Source: Pseudoalteromonas aurantia 208
Lineage (GTDB): Bacteria; Pseudomonadota; Gammaproteobacteria; Enterobacterales; Alteromonadaceae
NCBI RefSeq assembly: GCF_014858725.1
Contig: NZ_AQGV01000012.1
Coordinates: 2,232,001 to 2,296,000, forward strand
DNA length: 64,000 nucleotides
Direction: 5' to 3'
In this document: positions 10,201 to 18,047 of the stretch, one piece after another
Layout of the letters: every line of letters starts with the position of its first letter
How positions within the stretch are numbered: the stretch's first letter is position 1
Made by a program: the position numbers and the translations under genes
Notes under the pieces: generated by a model
What the model was told of the DNA's origin: nothing
Seen by the model: the letters and a program-made list of their open reading frames with translations, nothing else
Database searches by the model: none

Positions 10201-11411
10201 AAGCCATTAAGCGCATGAAAAATTGAAGAAGCAAGTGGTTCTAACTTTTGTGTTGAAGTATGCCATTTAAATAATTCAGATGATGACGTCACTATCAACA
10301 AATCACCATTGTCATCCGTTATAATGCCATTAGGTGCAACAAGTTCTGGGCTATTAATAGATTTAAACTTTCGATGTGGTACCAGTTTATATATCCCATG
10401 TACTTCATTTGTGATCCAAATTGTTTTCGAATTATCTTCAAAAATCACGCGTAGGCCACTATTGTGCTCAAGATCAAGCTGTTCTATTTTCTGGCTCAAA
10501 TGTGACAACCTAAACACACCTTTACTCGTCACAAACCAAATGTGCCCTTCATGATCTTCAATCATTGAATTTACTTGACCTAAATGGCTTTCACCCACAA
10601 CACCAAGTTGTGTAAACTGGCCTACCGCCGGTTCAAAAATAAAAGGGCCTTTTTGTGTACCCACATAAAGTTTCCCATTTGATGCTTTTAATATATGTCT
10701 TATTTCATTAGCGCCTGTGGGCGTATTGTTATCTGGATTCGGGAAGAAGTAGTGAAAGGTTTGCGTTGTCTTATTATACAAGTTTAAACCATAACTTGTG
10801 GCGACCCATAAGCTATGTACGTCATTATTTTCAATATCCCAGACTCGATTATGTGACAAGCCTAAATTTCCTTGCTGGGCTTTGACGATGTGCTCAAACT
10901 GGTTGTTACCCAGGTATCGATTTAACCCTTTATCATAAGAACCTAACCAAATTGAATCATCTAAGTCATGATACAGTGACTGGATCCGGTTTGCAGATAA
11001 TGACTCTGGGCGTTTCGGATCATGCAAAAAATTCTCAAACTGCCCCGTTTGTGGATCATATCGATTTGCACCGCCGCCCCAGGTACCAACCCATACATTA
11101 CCATGTCTATCTTGCATTAAGTTGCCAGCATCATTGTGTGACAATCCATTAGTACTGGTACTATCAAACTCAAACAGGGTGACTTTACGTCCATCATATC
11201 GCATCACCCCATTTTCTGCGGTTCCAAACCACAGTAACCCCTGTTGATCTTGAATAATCGAATAAATTTCTGAGGACACAAAGCCATCTTCTGCGGTGAG
11301 CTTTTTCACAGAATATTCATTCGCAAGCATGGGGATTTGGCCAAAACAATACGTTGAAGCTATTGTTGTAAGCAATACGATGATGCGGATTAAAGTGAAC
11401 TGTTTATTCAT
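7254..11411 (-). CDS. Hybrid two-component sensor kinase with periplasmic propeller and two receiver domains
   Basis: This is a 1385-residue one-protein signalling chain. A signal peptide (about 1-25) leads into some 14 two-component-regulator propeller repeats (about 30-700; for example LLWFGTAENGVMRYDG, NVWVGTWGGGANRYDP). Then come a Y_Y_Y Ig-like domain (about 705-785), one membrane helix (WAYCLYALILASIIFVVIYM), a coiled coil, a HisKA box with the phospho-His (MSHEIRTPMNG), and an HATPase with N, G1 and G2 boxes (NILSNAIKF, DTGIGIP, GTGLGLS). Two receivers follow. The last one is intact (LLVEDN, LMDCQMPEMDG, KPID). The first lacks key acids (LIVDGN, LFNNNLPDMTG). There is no HTH domain, so output must go through another protein. 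The family often senses glycans or other polymers; the ligand here is unknown. Confidence 0.9.
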   Translation of the reverse strand: MNKQFTLIRIIVLLTTIASTYCFGQIPMLANEYSVKKLTAEDGFVSSEIYSIIQDQQGLLWFGTAENGVMRYDGRKVTLFEFDSTSTNGLSHNDAGNLMQDRHGNVWVGTWGGGANRYDPQTGQFENFLHDPKRPESLSANRIQSLYHDLDDSIWLGSYDKGLNRYLGNNQFEHIVKAQQGNLGLSHNRVWDIENNDVHSLWVATSYGLNLYNKTTQTFHYFFPNPDNNTPTGANEIRHILKASNGKLYVGTQKGPFIFEPAVGQFTQLGVVGESHLGQVNSMIEDHEGHIWFVTSKGVFRLSHLSQKIEQLDLEHNSGLRVIFEDNSKTIWITNEVHGIYKLVPHRKFKSINSPELVAPNGIITDDNGDLLIVTSSSELFKWHTSTQKLEPLASSIFHALNGFDENRLLERPVLYLSDAHTLWVAQDEGLAKFDLATKHIELLTYPDTEPHHEEFREIRALNVDKHGKLWIGTYKNGVYTYDIKNKKFSHLDEKLGLSHPEVLEIYKDNAHNMWVGTGEGVNLWLEERHRFQSFITNKYKSDSLLGSIVQDIHQSRDGNIWIATQKGLNLYQPQSQSFTHISTEHGLPTTLIRAIADDKEGNLWLTTNKGVSKYAPLTGDVDNFDSQNGLLGLNYYPSSLIKGKDNTLFTSSQRGIEYFSTLPLELSESEPNLILTGFSKMGQSAKLGMPYSYVTDIEISYLDYIFSFEFSVLDFISPSKNQYAYKLVGYDDNWIEIGNRNTASFTNLDGGSYQFQVKATNSNGKWGENILSINLYVSPPPWLTWWAYCLYALILASIIFVVIYMRTRLQKAEIIRQKQFVVQLEEQVSEKTASLETQARDLADALQEAEAATQLKSEFLANMSHEIRTPMNGVLGMLDILKNTELTSEQAHSVNIASASAHSLLTLINDILDFSKIEADKLELEYIDFDLRKLIEQLSESIALPAQKKGVEIILDLVDIHTQHVNSDPGRIRQILTNILSNAIKFTEQGDVTISAQLEATNDADQYVFKCLIRDTGIGIPKAKISALFDSFSQVDTSTTRKYGGTGLGLSITKRLCQLLSGDVTASSEEGLGSCFTITCLVNKSTVEGKETPSYEHLNLNLLIVDGNASSIDALRKQYELWGVKVFQAMTATDAIHMCNKHSISNDLAKFDTVLFNNNLPDMTGELLVKALKKEEKYANLKLVMMTQLGEQYDTKEIEKSGVSSVFSKPATAFDLLNTLAITNEEIKATLSDGHQSTQQATHDELTISDNEWVKRTHVLLVEDNKVNQLVALRVLSNMGLIADVAENGAEALSKLKESNNTRPYTVILMDCQMPEMDGYEATKHIREGQTGRYYMSIPIIAMTANAMQGDKQKCLDAGMDDYITKPIDASNVLQVVQHWANQV

Positions 11412-12193
11412 AAGAAGTTTTTGAAGCCGCCGTAATTCATCACATGAAAAATGAAACGCAAGTAATCTTAGATTAGTTTATATCGTAAACTATTTCTATC
11501 CTTAAGATATTAAATTTTATAAAGCTTTTAGGCTAGCTGGTGAACTTGCACTGAACCACGAGTTATTAAACAACTCGCTTGGCACTTGCTTGATTAGTAT
11601 TTGATTTTGCTATGAATGCTTCAAAAAGGGATCGTAACGCTATGAATTAGGTTAGGAAGTACCACATTAAACAATACTTGCCTTTGAGCCATTGTCTAAT
11701 GTGGGACAGCCAACTTACCTGAAATACACATGACTTAAATGCATATCCTTAAATGCACGCCCTTAAATCAACTTCTTCCTAAGTAACCTCAGCTCTGGAT
11801 AAGCGAATTTGCCCAATAAAGCTATTTTTCTCACTCTCGGCGTTGCTTTCATTTGTAATAGCCCGCTATGACTGCATAAAAGCGCCTTGATATTAAACAA
11901 AATATCATCATTGGACTGTACGTAAGTTTGTTTTCAAAACATTGTCTATTCCAAAACCCTTACCCAAACCTGAGGTTAAATAGCTTTAACGTAAATGGTT
12001 TAAAGCGTGCTTATCTCGCTATGTCACAGTGGCAATTTGAGACCCATTCATAAACACTTTACGTAATGATGACCTTCTTTATTCATTTCAAACGCATCAA
12101 AAAAGCGCTGGCTATTTTCAGATACAAAAAATGAAAAAGGAACAAACTCCCAGCTAAGTCCCAGAATAGGTAACAACCTAAATCACTCTCAAT
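11412..12193. other. 780-bp intergenic region with a possible gene remnant
   Basis: No convincing gene is seen here. On the minus strand, positions 12176-12048 read as an open 42-codon stretch (LGLSWEFVPFSFF, FFDAFEMNKEGHHYVKCL, stop) with protein-like composition, no good start and a stop just upstream. It may be the tail of a deleted gene that once followed the CadC-like gene. The sensor gene promoter should lie in 11412-11560. The short tandem repeat is listed separately. Confidence 0.3.
11734..11770. repeat. Short tandem repeat, 14-bp unit, about 2.6 copies
   Basis: The unit CTTAAATGCAYRYC occurs at 11734-11747 and 11748-11761, and a partial copy (CTTAAATCA) follows at 11762-11770. It lies in the non-coding gap between the hybrid sensor and the CadC-like gene. 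It could be replication slippage or a protein-binding tract; there is no other evidence of function. Confidence 0.6.
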
Positions 12194-13723
12194 TTAGTTT
12201 ATTGTGTCATTTCTTGCCTCATTAGTTTTCGCTATCCATTCATTTGACATAGCAACAAGCTGACTTATGTTACTTTTAGTTGCAAGGGCCAACGCGGTAT
12301 TAAACGATGACATGGCTGCTTGCCAATCTTGTTCAGCTAATGCCAGTTCCCCCAAATCAATATGCATACTCGATTGCCCATACGGCTCTTGAATGGTTTG
12401 ATAAAACCTTAATGCCTCAAAGATAGCCTCTCTTGCTTGGCTAAATTTTTTCTTATTAAGATGTATTTTACCAATCACTCTATATGTATTCGCTAAATAC
12501 AATAAGTCATTGGTTTGTTCACTTTTAATTTTAACTTGATACAAAATCGCTAAAGCCTCATCGAACTGCCTTTGCTGAGTCGTGCTTAATGCTTGCCAAA
12601 ACAAGAGTCTGCCTAAATTTTTTGTATCACCATTTTTAATCGCATACTCAATCCCTCGTTTGGCTGCTTGCTTGGCTTCTTCATATTTATTTAAATAAAC
12701 TAATGACTTTACTAGCATTCTACATGCTAAGAGATTCTCAGGTTCAGTGACAAGCACAGCTTGAAGCATAGTCACTGCGGTTGTAAAACTATCGGATTGC
12801 ATCTCACCTATCGCGGTCGCAAGCATCTCATTTGCAAAGTTGTGCTGATACGTTTGAATCTCACTAATCTCGGTCACCCCCATAGAATGAAGTATCAGTG
12901 AATATAAATCGGAGTACAGTTGGTTGGTATTATCGGCAAATAACGCACCTCGCGTGATACTCCCCTTCTTATAAATACTATACACAAGCTGATAATCTCC
13001 GCTGTACCCAGACATAGCTTGCACAACAATAACCTCTGCACCTGATACTTCAAATAACCTTGAAACCGTTACTTCATCAAATTCTTCTTGGTTAACATCA
13101 GCACGTTTTAATGTATCAAGTACCTCTTCAGTAGGTAATACTGGTGCATCTAACTGAGGTTGTAAGTATTTAATCAACAGATCCATACCGCCATATTTAA
13201 CCCACATATGTTCGGAGTCTTCAATTCTGTTCGTGACCGGTAATACCATGACAGAACCCTGTTTCGCAACGTGATTTTCCGTGCTGTACTTTACAGCTAA
13301 GAAAAGCAACAAACATAAACAAACAATCAGGGGAGCTAAGTAATAAAACTTTTTGTGGTCGTCTAATTTAAAACGCGATCTTATGCTAAAAGCTGACTCT
13401 TCATGTCCACTGTGCATATCAATTTCAGTGATAGTTTCCGATATGGAGTACCCTTTGCGTGGGTGTGTTTTTATCGTTGATGTGCCCTTAAAAACTTTAC
13501 GCAATTCAGTCATAGACTGAAAAACAACATGCTCCTCAACTATTACGTCATTCCAGACTTGTTGCAGTAAATCATGTTTACTGACTATCTCACCATTAGC
13601 TTGCAGTAATACCTTAAATACTTCGGCTGTTTTAGGCCTGATTTTAAACACTTCTTCTTTACAATGAATTTCATTTTTATGGGGATAAAATAACCACTCA
13701 CCAACCTGAAAATAGCTTAACAT
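12194..13723 (-). CDS. CadC/ToxR-type membrane transcription regulator with TPR domain
   Basis: About 509 residues. The longest frame would start at TTG 13735, but the ATG at 13723 (MLSYFQVGEWLF) is the more natural start and matches where this family usually begins. Residues about 1-100 form an OmpR-type winged helix (IRPKTAEVFKVLLQAN, the recognition segment EEHVVFQSMTELRKVF, then THPRKGYSI). One transmembrane helix follows (FYYLAPLIVCLCLLLFLAV, about 125-145). The periplasmic part first resembles the FlgO/TolB-N-like fold of CadC relatives (about 150-290) and then holds about four TPR repeats (300-500). It has no receiver domain, so it probably couples an envelope signal directly to transcription. 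No target is evident in the window. Confidence 0.85.
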   Translation of the reverse strand: MLSYFQVGEWLFYPHKNEIHCKEEVFKIRPKTAEVFKVLLQANGEIVSKHDLLQQVWNDVIVEEHVVFQSMTELRKVFKGTSTIKTHPRKGYSISETITEIDMHSGHEESAFSIRSRFKLDDHKKFYYLAPLIVCLCLLLFLAVKYSTENHVAKQGSVMVLPVTNRIEDSEHMWVKYGGMDLLIKYLQPQLDAPVLPTEEVLDTLKRADVNQEEFDEVTVSRLFEVSGAEVIVVQAMSGYSGDYQLVYSIYKKGSITRGALFADNTNQLYSDLYSLILHSMGVTEISEIQTYQHNFANEMLATAIGEMQSDSFTTAVTMLQAVLVTEPENLLACRMLVKSLVYLNKYEEAKQAAKRGIEYAIKNGDTKNLGRLLFWQALSTTQQRQFDEALAILYQVKIKSEQTNDLLYLANTYRVIGKIHLNKKKFSQAREAIFEALRFYQTIQEPYGQSSMHIDLGELALAEQDWQAAMSSFNTALALATKSNISQLVAMSNEWIAKTNEARNDTIN

Positions 13724-13893
13724 GCTTGTTCTCAATTCAATTTTTATTGTTTAGGTCATATAAAACATCATGGGTCTCCCTTTCAAAAAAACAGTAAGTA
13801 ACTGTTAAGTATGAAATTATAGAAACTTATAGAGTTTTATAATACGCGATACTACGCTATTTACGATATTGTAGCGCCAAATCAACGCAACCT

Positions 13894-14709
13894 GTGAATT
13901 TACAATTGAACAAACTTAAAAAATATATGCATATATACCCTGCAATGGTCACCATCATCATGACGTGCTTGTTTGTCGGCGCATTATTTGTTGTCAAAGT
14001 ATTCGAGCCAACCCCAGCTCCATTATTTAATTGGCCAAGATTAATACTCATTACGGTCAGTTCTGCTGCCATACTTAGTATGCTAAAACAATTTGGTTGG
14101 ACTAAAAGCGTCGGGGTCACTTCACCATACTCATCTTGGCACCCTAAGTGGCTTCTTTGTACCACCCCACTACTACTCATTGCACTTTTAAGTATGACAA
14201 GTGCAAATTGGGCTGAAGTACAACTTTCAACGCAGGTGCTAATTGCCTGGCTCTTTTCAAATTTTGCAACTGGGTTTTTCGAAGAAGTTCTCATGCGTGG
14301 TATGTGTTTTTACATATTACTTAAAGCTTGGGGAGCGACCAAGAAAGGCGTACTCCTTGCCGCTGTGTTCCAAGCCATCGTGTTTGGTTTAGCGCACCTT
14401 GGTAACCTATACCATATGCCTATGATAGACGTTGGCGCACAAGTCATATTTGCGACTTTGATCGGCATCGGTTTTGCTGGGCTAGTGTACTTCACACAGT
14501 CACTATGGCCTGCCATTATCGTGCACACCATTATCAATTGCGCTGGCACCATTAACAACTATCTAGTACCGAACACGAATGAATTCCAAAGCCCTAGTTT
14601 TACTGGGTATATTGTGATCATTGTGATTTTTTTACTACTCTCAACATTACCTGGTTTGCTTTACATTAAAGCCAGTCAGCTGCATGTAACAGAACAAAAC
14701 GACTACTGA
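13894..14709 (+). CDS. CPBP-family intramembrane metalloprotease
   Basis: This 271-residue, strongly hydrophobic protein has about eight membrane segments. It carries the three CPBP/Rce1 motifs in order: FFEEVLMRG (Glu130, Glu131, Arg135), FGLAHLGN (His168) and VHTIIN (His211), the presumed zinc-binding and catalytic set. The start is taken at GTG 13894; an ATG 11 codons later (13927) is an alternative. The next gene begins 23 bases after the stop and encodes a secreted unknown, so the two may be co-transcribed. In other bacteria CPBP proteins serve in bacteriocin self-immunity or in processing of membrane-bound factors; no peptide substrate is recognisable here. Confidence 0.85.
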   Translation: MNLQLNKLKKYMHIYPAMVTIIMTCLFVGALFVVKVFEPTPAPLFNWPRLILITVSSAAILSMLKQFGWTKSVGVTSPYSSWHPKWLLCTTPLLLIALLSMTSANWAEVQLSTQVLIAWLFSNFATGFFEEVLMRGMCFYILLKAWGATKKGVLLAAVFQAIVFGLAHLGNLYHMPMIDVGAQVIFATLIGIGFAGLVYFTQSLWPAIIVHTIINCAGTINNYLVPNTNEFQSPSFTGYIVIIVIFLLLSTLPGLLYIKASQLHVTEQNDY

Positions 14710-14732
14710 GAAAATAGACGCAGAGATTAAAT

Positions 14733-15482
14733 ATGACACTATATAAAATATTATTAATTTTATCATTGGCCGTTATGCCCATTATGGCTGCTGATCATAA
14801 AAACTTAAGTATAGCGACGACTGCCGCACAATTGGCTTACCAACAGGCAGTACTTAAAATTGAGTCTGATCGAGCATTGCTGCTGGCAGGCAAGTCTATT
14901 TCATTTGTAGAAGTTCACGAGGAGCCAACAGGGGAATCAAAATCCACTGCAAAGTTACTGAGTTTAACCTCAAGTGGAGAAGAACATATTACACTATTGG
15001 ATAACTCGACACAGCGTGAAGCACAAACTGGGCTAAACTGGGAAAGCAGTTTATTAATTAACCCTGCTAGATTTCCAGATAACCCCGCACTTATTAATGA
15101 AACCGAAACGACGTGGATATTCCATATTCCTACTATGGTCAGCGCAGATATTGACGACACAGTGGAGCAAGTAGACAACAATAAAGTCAACGCACGGTTG
15201 ACGTCAGCGTTAACGTCTGAACTAACAGTTTCTAAACAATCACTGCGCTTTGTGTCATTGAAAACATATTCGAAACAGGCGTTTAAACCTGAGTCTTTAG
15301 TAAAGATCAGTAAATTCCACGTAAAGATAGACTATGGACAAACTTGGCCAGACGGCCCTTGGGTAGCTAAGTCTATTTCAAGAGTCGTGAAAGGCAGCTA
15401 TGCATTTTTTATGACAGTTGATGAATCATCTAACACAAAGTTCCTTGACTTTCGAATGGTTAAACAACCTTCATCACCCTAA
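14733..15482 (+). CDS. Secreted protein of unknown function, downstream of CPBP protease
   Basis: I do not recognise this 249-residue protein. A typical signal peptide (MTLYKILLILSLAVMPIMA, cleavage before ADH) predicts export, and there is no other membrane segment and no Cys for a lipid anchor. The mature part alternates charged and beta-prone stretches. It contains ETTWIFHIPTMVSADIDD near the middle and IDYGQTWPDGPWVAKSISR, then VKGSYAFFMTVDESSN, near the end. The layout suggests a soluble periplasmic beta-rich protein, somewhat like lipoprotein-carrier folds, but that is only an impression. It lies 23 bases after the CPBP gene and is followed by a hairpin at 15598. Confidence 0.65.
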   Translation: MTLYKILLILSLAVMPIMAADHKNLSIATTAAQLAYQQAVLKIESDRALLLAGKSISFVEVHEEPTGESKSTAKLLSLTSSGEEHITLLDNSTQREAQTGLNWESSLLINPARFPDNPALINETETTWIFHIPTMVSADIDDTVEQVDNNKVNARLTSALTSELTVSKQSLRFVSLKTYSKQAFKPESLVKISKFHVKIDYGQTWPDGPWVAKSISRVVKGSYAFFMTVDESSNTKFLDFRMVKQPSSP

Positions 15483-15597
15483 AGTTTGAAAAACAGCGTT
15501 CACACTAAATAACAAGAATTTAGCATAACCGGCATACTTTAGAGTAACAGTGAAGGCTAAGTACTGGCATATCAGTTTACATTTGCAATAAATACTG

Positions 15598-15634
15598 TTT
15601 TAAAAGGCTTAGGCCACCCCTAACCTTTTAAAAT
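15598..15634. terminator. Bidirectional terminator between secreted unknown and muramidase gene
   Basis: An almost perfect inverted repeat (TTTTAAAAGGCTTAGG, complement CCTAACCTTTTAAAA, one bulge) carries T runs on both strands. It sits between the convergent genes ending at 15482 (+) and 15661 (-). Confidence 0.75.
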
Positions 15635-15660
15635 TGGTATGATGTAACAAACAATATTGT

Positions 15661-16512
15661 TTACCTCGACGGTTGAACTAATGCAGCTTCCATACGGCGA
15701 CGCCTACGGATCCCTTCTAATTGGTGGTTTTGCTGCATACTCCCAATAAAATTAGCGCACTCATTCCAGTTTCCTTGCGCTATTGGTGTATTCAAAATAT
15801 CTAGTCCTCGATTATGAGCCCCCCGATTAAAGGCTAAAGACAATAATGCTGTTTGCACACTATCCGGAGTGGTTGCGTGCAACAAATGCGGAAACCTCTT
15901 GCCAATAGCGACCCAGTAAGGGTCAATAATTACTGGCAGTATTTGCAATGCTTGGCCTTTACTAATACGAATATCAATCAGATTTTTAGCCTTATTTAAA
16001 TGACTTTTCGCTTCTCGACCTGTTAAGCCTATACAATCTATACATGCGTTTAATTGCGTTTGGTTCAAAATATGAGTGTAGTGTTTAAGAAATTCATCTT
16101 TACTTTGTTGCCCTAAATCAAATCCCGGATCTAATGTAACCCCTGAGTGGCCGCCTGGCCAGTAAGCTTTTCCTGCATGCCCTTCACGAGTATGTATCCA
16201 AGCCAAATCACCTCGAAATGACTGCAACAAGTTAATGACAGTTGCTGAAGGTGCTTCTAGCTCGGTTACATCTGATTTAAGATCTCCAACGAGTTTATTT
16301 TCAATCACCAGCCAGGTGTTATTATCTACTTCACCCGATGCAATCAATGCGTTTTCTTGCTGCAACTTCTTTATCGCATCTTGTGTGCTAACACCAAAGT
16401 ACCCATCTGCTTCCAAGCGAATACCTATTAGTCTTAAAACACGCTGCAAATGTCGAACTTCATCTCTAAATTCTACTCTGCCACGATTAAAGCCATCATC
16501 AAGTTTCAACAT
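15661..16512 (-). CDS. Peptidoglycan-binding muramidase (pesticin/T4-lysozyme-like)
   Basis: This 283-residue protein has an N-terminal PG_binding_1 three-helix domain (about 12-73; HLQRVLRLIGIRLEADGYFG, AIKKLQQENAL). A lysozyme-like catalytic domain follows (about 95-280) with the diagnostic layout Glu110 (REGHAG), WPGGHSGVTLDPGFDLG including Thr126 and Asp128, and the late motif ALLSLAFNRGAHNRG. This is the pattern of pesticin-like and GH24-like muramidases that cut the MurNAc-GlcNAc bond. It has no signal peptide, so it needs a partner for export or lysis, or acts after delivery. It is the last of four closely packed genes (10 bases after the 141-residue gene), which points to a shared task at the cell wall. 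No other phage genes are present. Confidence 0.8.
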   Translation of the reverse strand: MLKLDDGFNRGRVEFRDEVRHLQRVLRLIGIRLEADGYFGVSTQDAIKKLQQENALIASGEVDNNTWLVIENKLVGDLKSDVTELEAPSATVINLLQSFRGDLAWIHTREGHAGKAYWPGGHSGVTLDPGFDLGQQSKDEFLKHYTHILNQTQLNACIDCIGLTGREAKSHLNKAKNLIDIRISKGQALQILPVIIDPYWVAIGKRFPHLLHATTPDSVQTALLSLAFNRGAHNRGLDILNTPIAQGNWNECANFIGSMQQNHQLEGIRRRRRMEAALVQPSR

Positions 16513-16522
16513 ACATTAGCCC

Positions 16523-16948
16523 TTAAATAGCTCCTTTAAGCAGCGTTTTTACTCCTGAGTGCGCTATAGATACAGCTTTGCTACCAAAGCTTGTCCACCT
16601 TTGTTCACGTGTATTTAAATCTCGATCTGCCTGCTCAACGAGTTTATTTAGTTTTTCAATAACATCATGTTGGTCAGGATCCATAGGGGTAAGATAACGT
16701 GCTGCCGCCTTTAATTGTTCAAGCTGTTGTTGAAACTGCTTGGCTTGACGCATTTCCTCCTCAATAAATGCTTTTTTTTCAACATCTAGTTTTTGTTGAA
16801 TAACATCAAGACTATTATCAAAATCCTTTTCAAGTTTACCAAACGCTTCAACTAGCCAGTTTTCAATTTTGGTAGAAGCTTCATTAACAACCTCTTGAGC
16901 TTCTTGAGTTAATGCAGGATCAATATCTGGTGGCCGAAAGCTAGGCAT
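16523..16948 (-). CDS. Small soluble coiled-coil protein of the muramidase cluster
   Basis: I do not recognise this 141-residue, highly charged and helical protein. Residues about 15-115 show long heptad-like runs of Glu, Lys, Gln and Leu (ALTQEAQEVVNEASTKIENW, KAFIEEEMRQAKQFQQQLEQ). The C-terminal 20 residues are less polar (FGSKAVSIAHSGVKTLLKGA) and could form an amphipathic membrane-touching helix. It has no signal peptide. It starts 19 bases after the lipoprotein gene and ends 10 bases before the muramidase gene, so the four genes are almost surely one transcript. A role as adaptor or regulator of the muramidase is plausible but not shown. Confidence 0.7.
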   Translation of the reverse strand: MPSFRPPDIDPALTQEAQEVVNEASTKIENWLVEAFGKLEKDFDNSLDVIQQKLDVEKKAFIEEEMRQAKQFQQQLEQLKAAARYLTPMDPDQHDVIEKLNKLVEQADRDLNTREQRWTSFGSKAVSIAHSGVKTLLKGAI

Positions 16949-16967
16949 GTGTAACTCCTTCTTTTAT

Positions 16968-18047
16968 CTAATTTTGACCTGAATGACTAAATTCATCAAC
17001 ACTTTTTGTGACTTTACTGGTGGCTTTATCGATCGTCTTATTTATGACTAATTCTAACTTTTCAAAACCGCTACCAGCTATTTCCATAACTTTCTTTTGG
17101 TATCTATCACCCATAATCTTGCCAATGTCACTGCCAAATATGCCGCTGACCGCTTGGTTAATATTGCTACTATAACCGGCCAAAATACCTTTGGTTTGTG
17201 TAGAGGCTCCCTTTAAAATCAACTTCCACACAGCCGGTTTAGAAATCTCTTTTTGTAACAATTGCATGGCACCTTTCGTTGAGGCCCAGTGCTGCTCTAT
17301 TTGCGCTTTTTCACGTTTTAACTGCGTAATGGTCTGAGCAAATTTATTGTCGACCTGCGTTAACTCATTAGCCAAGGTCGTAACTGAGATATTAAGTTCG
17401 TTGGGTTGCTTTGCTAAAAACCGAAATACTTCCGCTTCAATCATTTTTGTTTGTTTCTGATATGACTCAATGGCGTTTTGCCATATCAGCGTCTCTTGTT
17501 CGTAGCCAAGATGCAAAATATATTCAGCAGCAACACTGCTATCTCGATATTTCGTTTGTATCATATTGAAATTAGTAGCTGAAATACTGGTACAACCGCT
17601 ATCTCGATTATTGCAAGGATGGGCCTTTATCTCTTCACCAAAAGCATCGGCCCGATCTCGATATACAGCGTGCTGTGCAACGATTTCTGGCCAGAAGTTA
17701 GCTTCAATCTGTTGGTCAAGTTTACTAAATATATCTTCTTGTGCTTGGTTGTGATATGACTGTAACGCCTTACCAATTAAGATTTCTGCTCTCATAGACA
17801 TGATCTGTTTTTTGAGCTTTACTATCTTTTTTCGATCGCCTTGTATTGCATTGAGTAAGCGTTCAGTATCACTCTTAGCGGCTTCTAATGACTTAATATA
17901 AGCGTCAATTGTTTGAATATGCCTGATATGCAAACTTTCGGCTGTATCAATAACGGTGCTCGCAACTTCTTGTGTTGTTTGTGAGGTATTCATACAACCA
18001 TTTAGACAAAGCGCAATCAACATAAAAACAAGCAGTGAAGGTTTCAT
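16968..18047 (-). CDS. Coiled-coil lipoprotein of the muramidase cluster
   Basis: This 359-residue protein begins with a lipoprotein signal (LVFMLIALCLNGC, lipobox LNGC with Cys18). After lipidation the residue following Cys is Met, which does not signal inner-membrane retention, so the outer membrane is expected. Most of the mature part is predicted coiled coil (about 40-110 and 185-265; SDTERLLNAIQGDRKKIVKL is typical). A Gly-rich stretch near 280-320 (GASTQTKGILAGYSSNINQA, GIFGSDIGKIMG) precedes a final helical tail. Its ATG overlaps the stop of the upstream membrane-protein gene by four bases (ATGA), so the two are translationally coupled. I know no named family with this layout. Confidence 0.75.
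   Translation of the reverse strand: MKPSLLVFMLIALCLNGCMNTSQTTQEVASTVIDTAESLHIRHIQTIDAYIKSLEAAKSDTERLLNAIQGDRKKIVKLKKQIMSMRAEILIGKALQSYHNQAQEDIFSKLDQQIEANFWPEIVAQHAVYRDRADAFGEEIKAHPCNNRDSGCTSISATNFNMIQTKYRDSSVAAEYILHLGYEQETLIWQNAIESYQKQTKMIEAEVFRFLAKQPNELNISVTTLANELTQVDNKFAQTITQLKREKAQIEQHWASTKGAMQLLQKEISKPAVWKLILKGASTQTKGILAGYSSNINQAVSGIFGSDIGKIMGDRYQKKVMEIAGSGFEKLELVINKTIDKATSKVTKSVDEFSHSGQN

Noticed and set aside
11734-11770. CRISPR-like short repeats
   Set aside because: Units are 14 bp and head to tail without spacers; no cas genes and no CRISPR array anywhere in the window.
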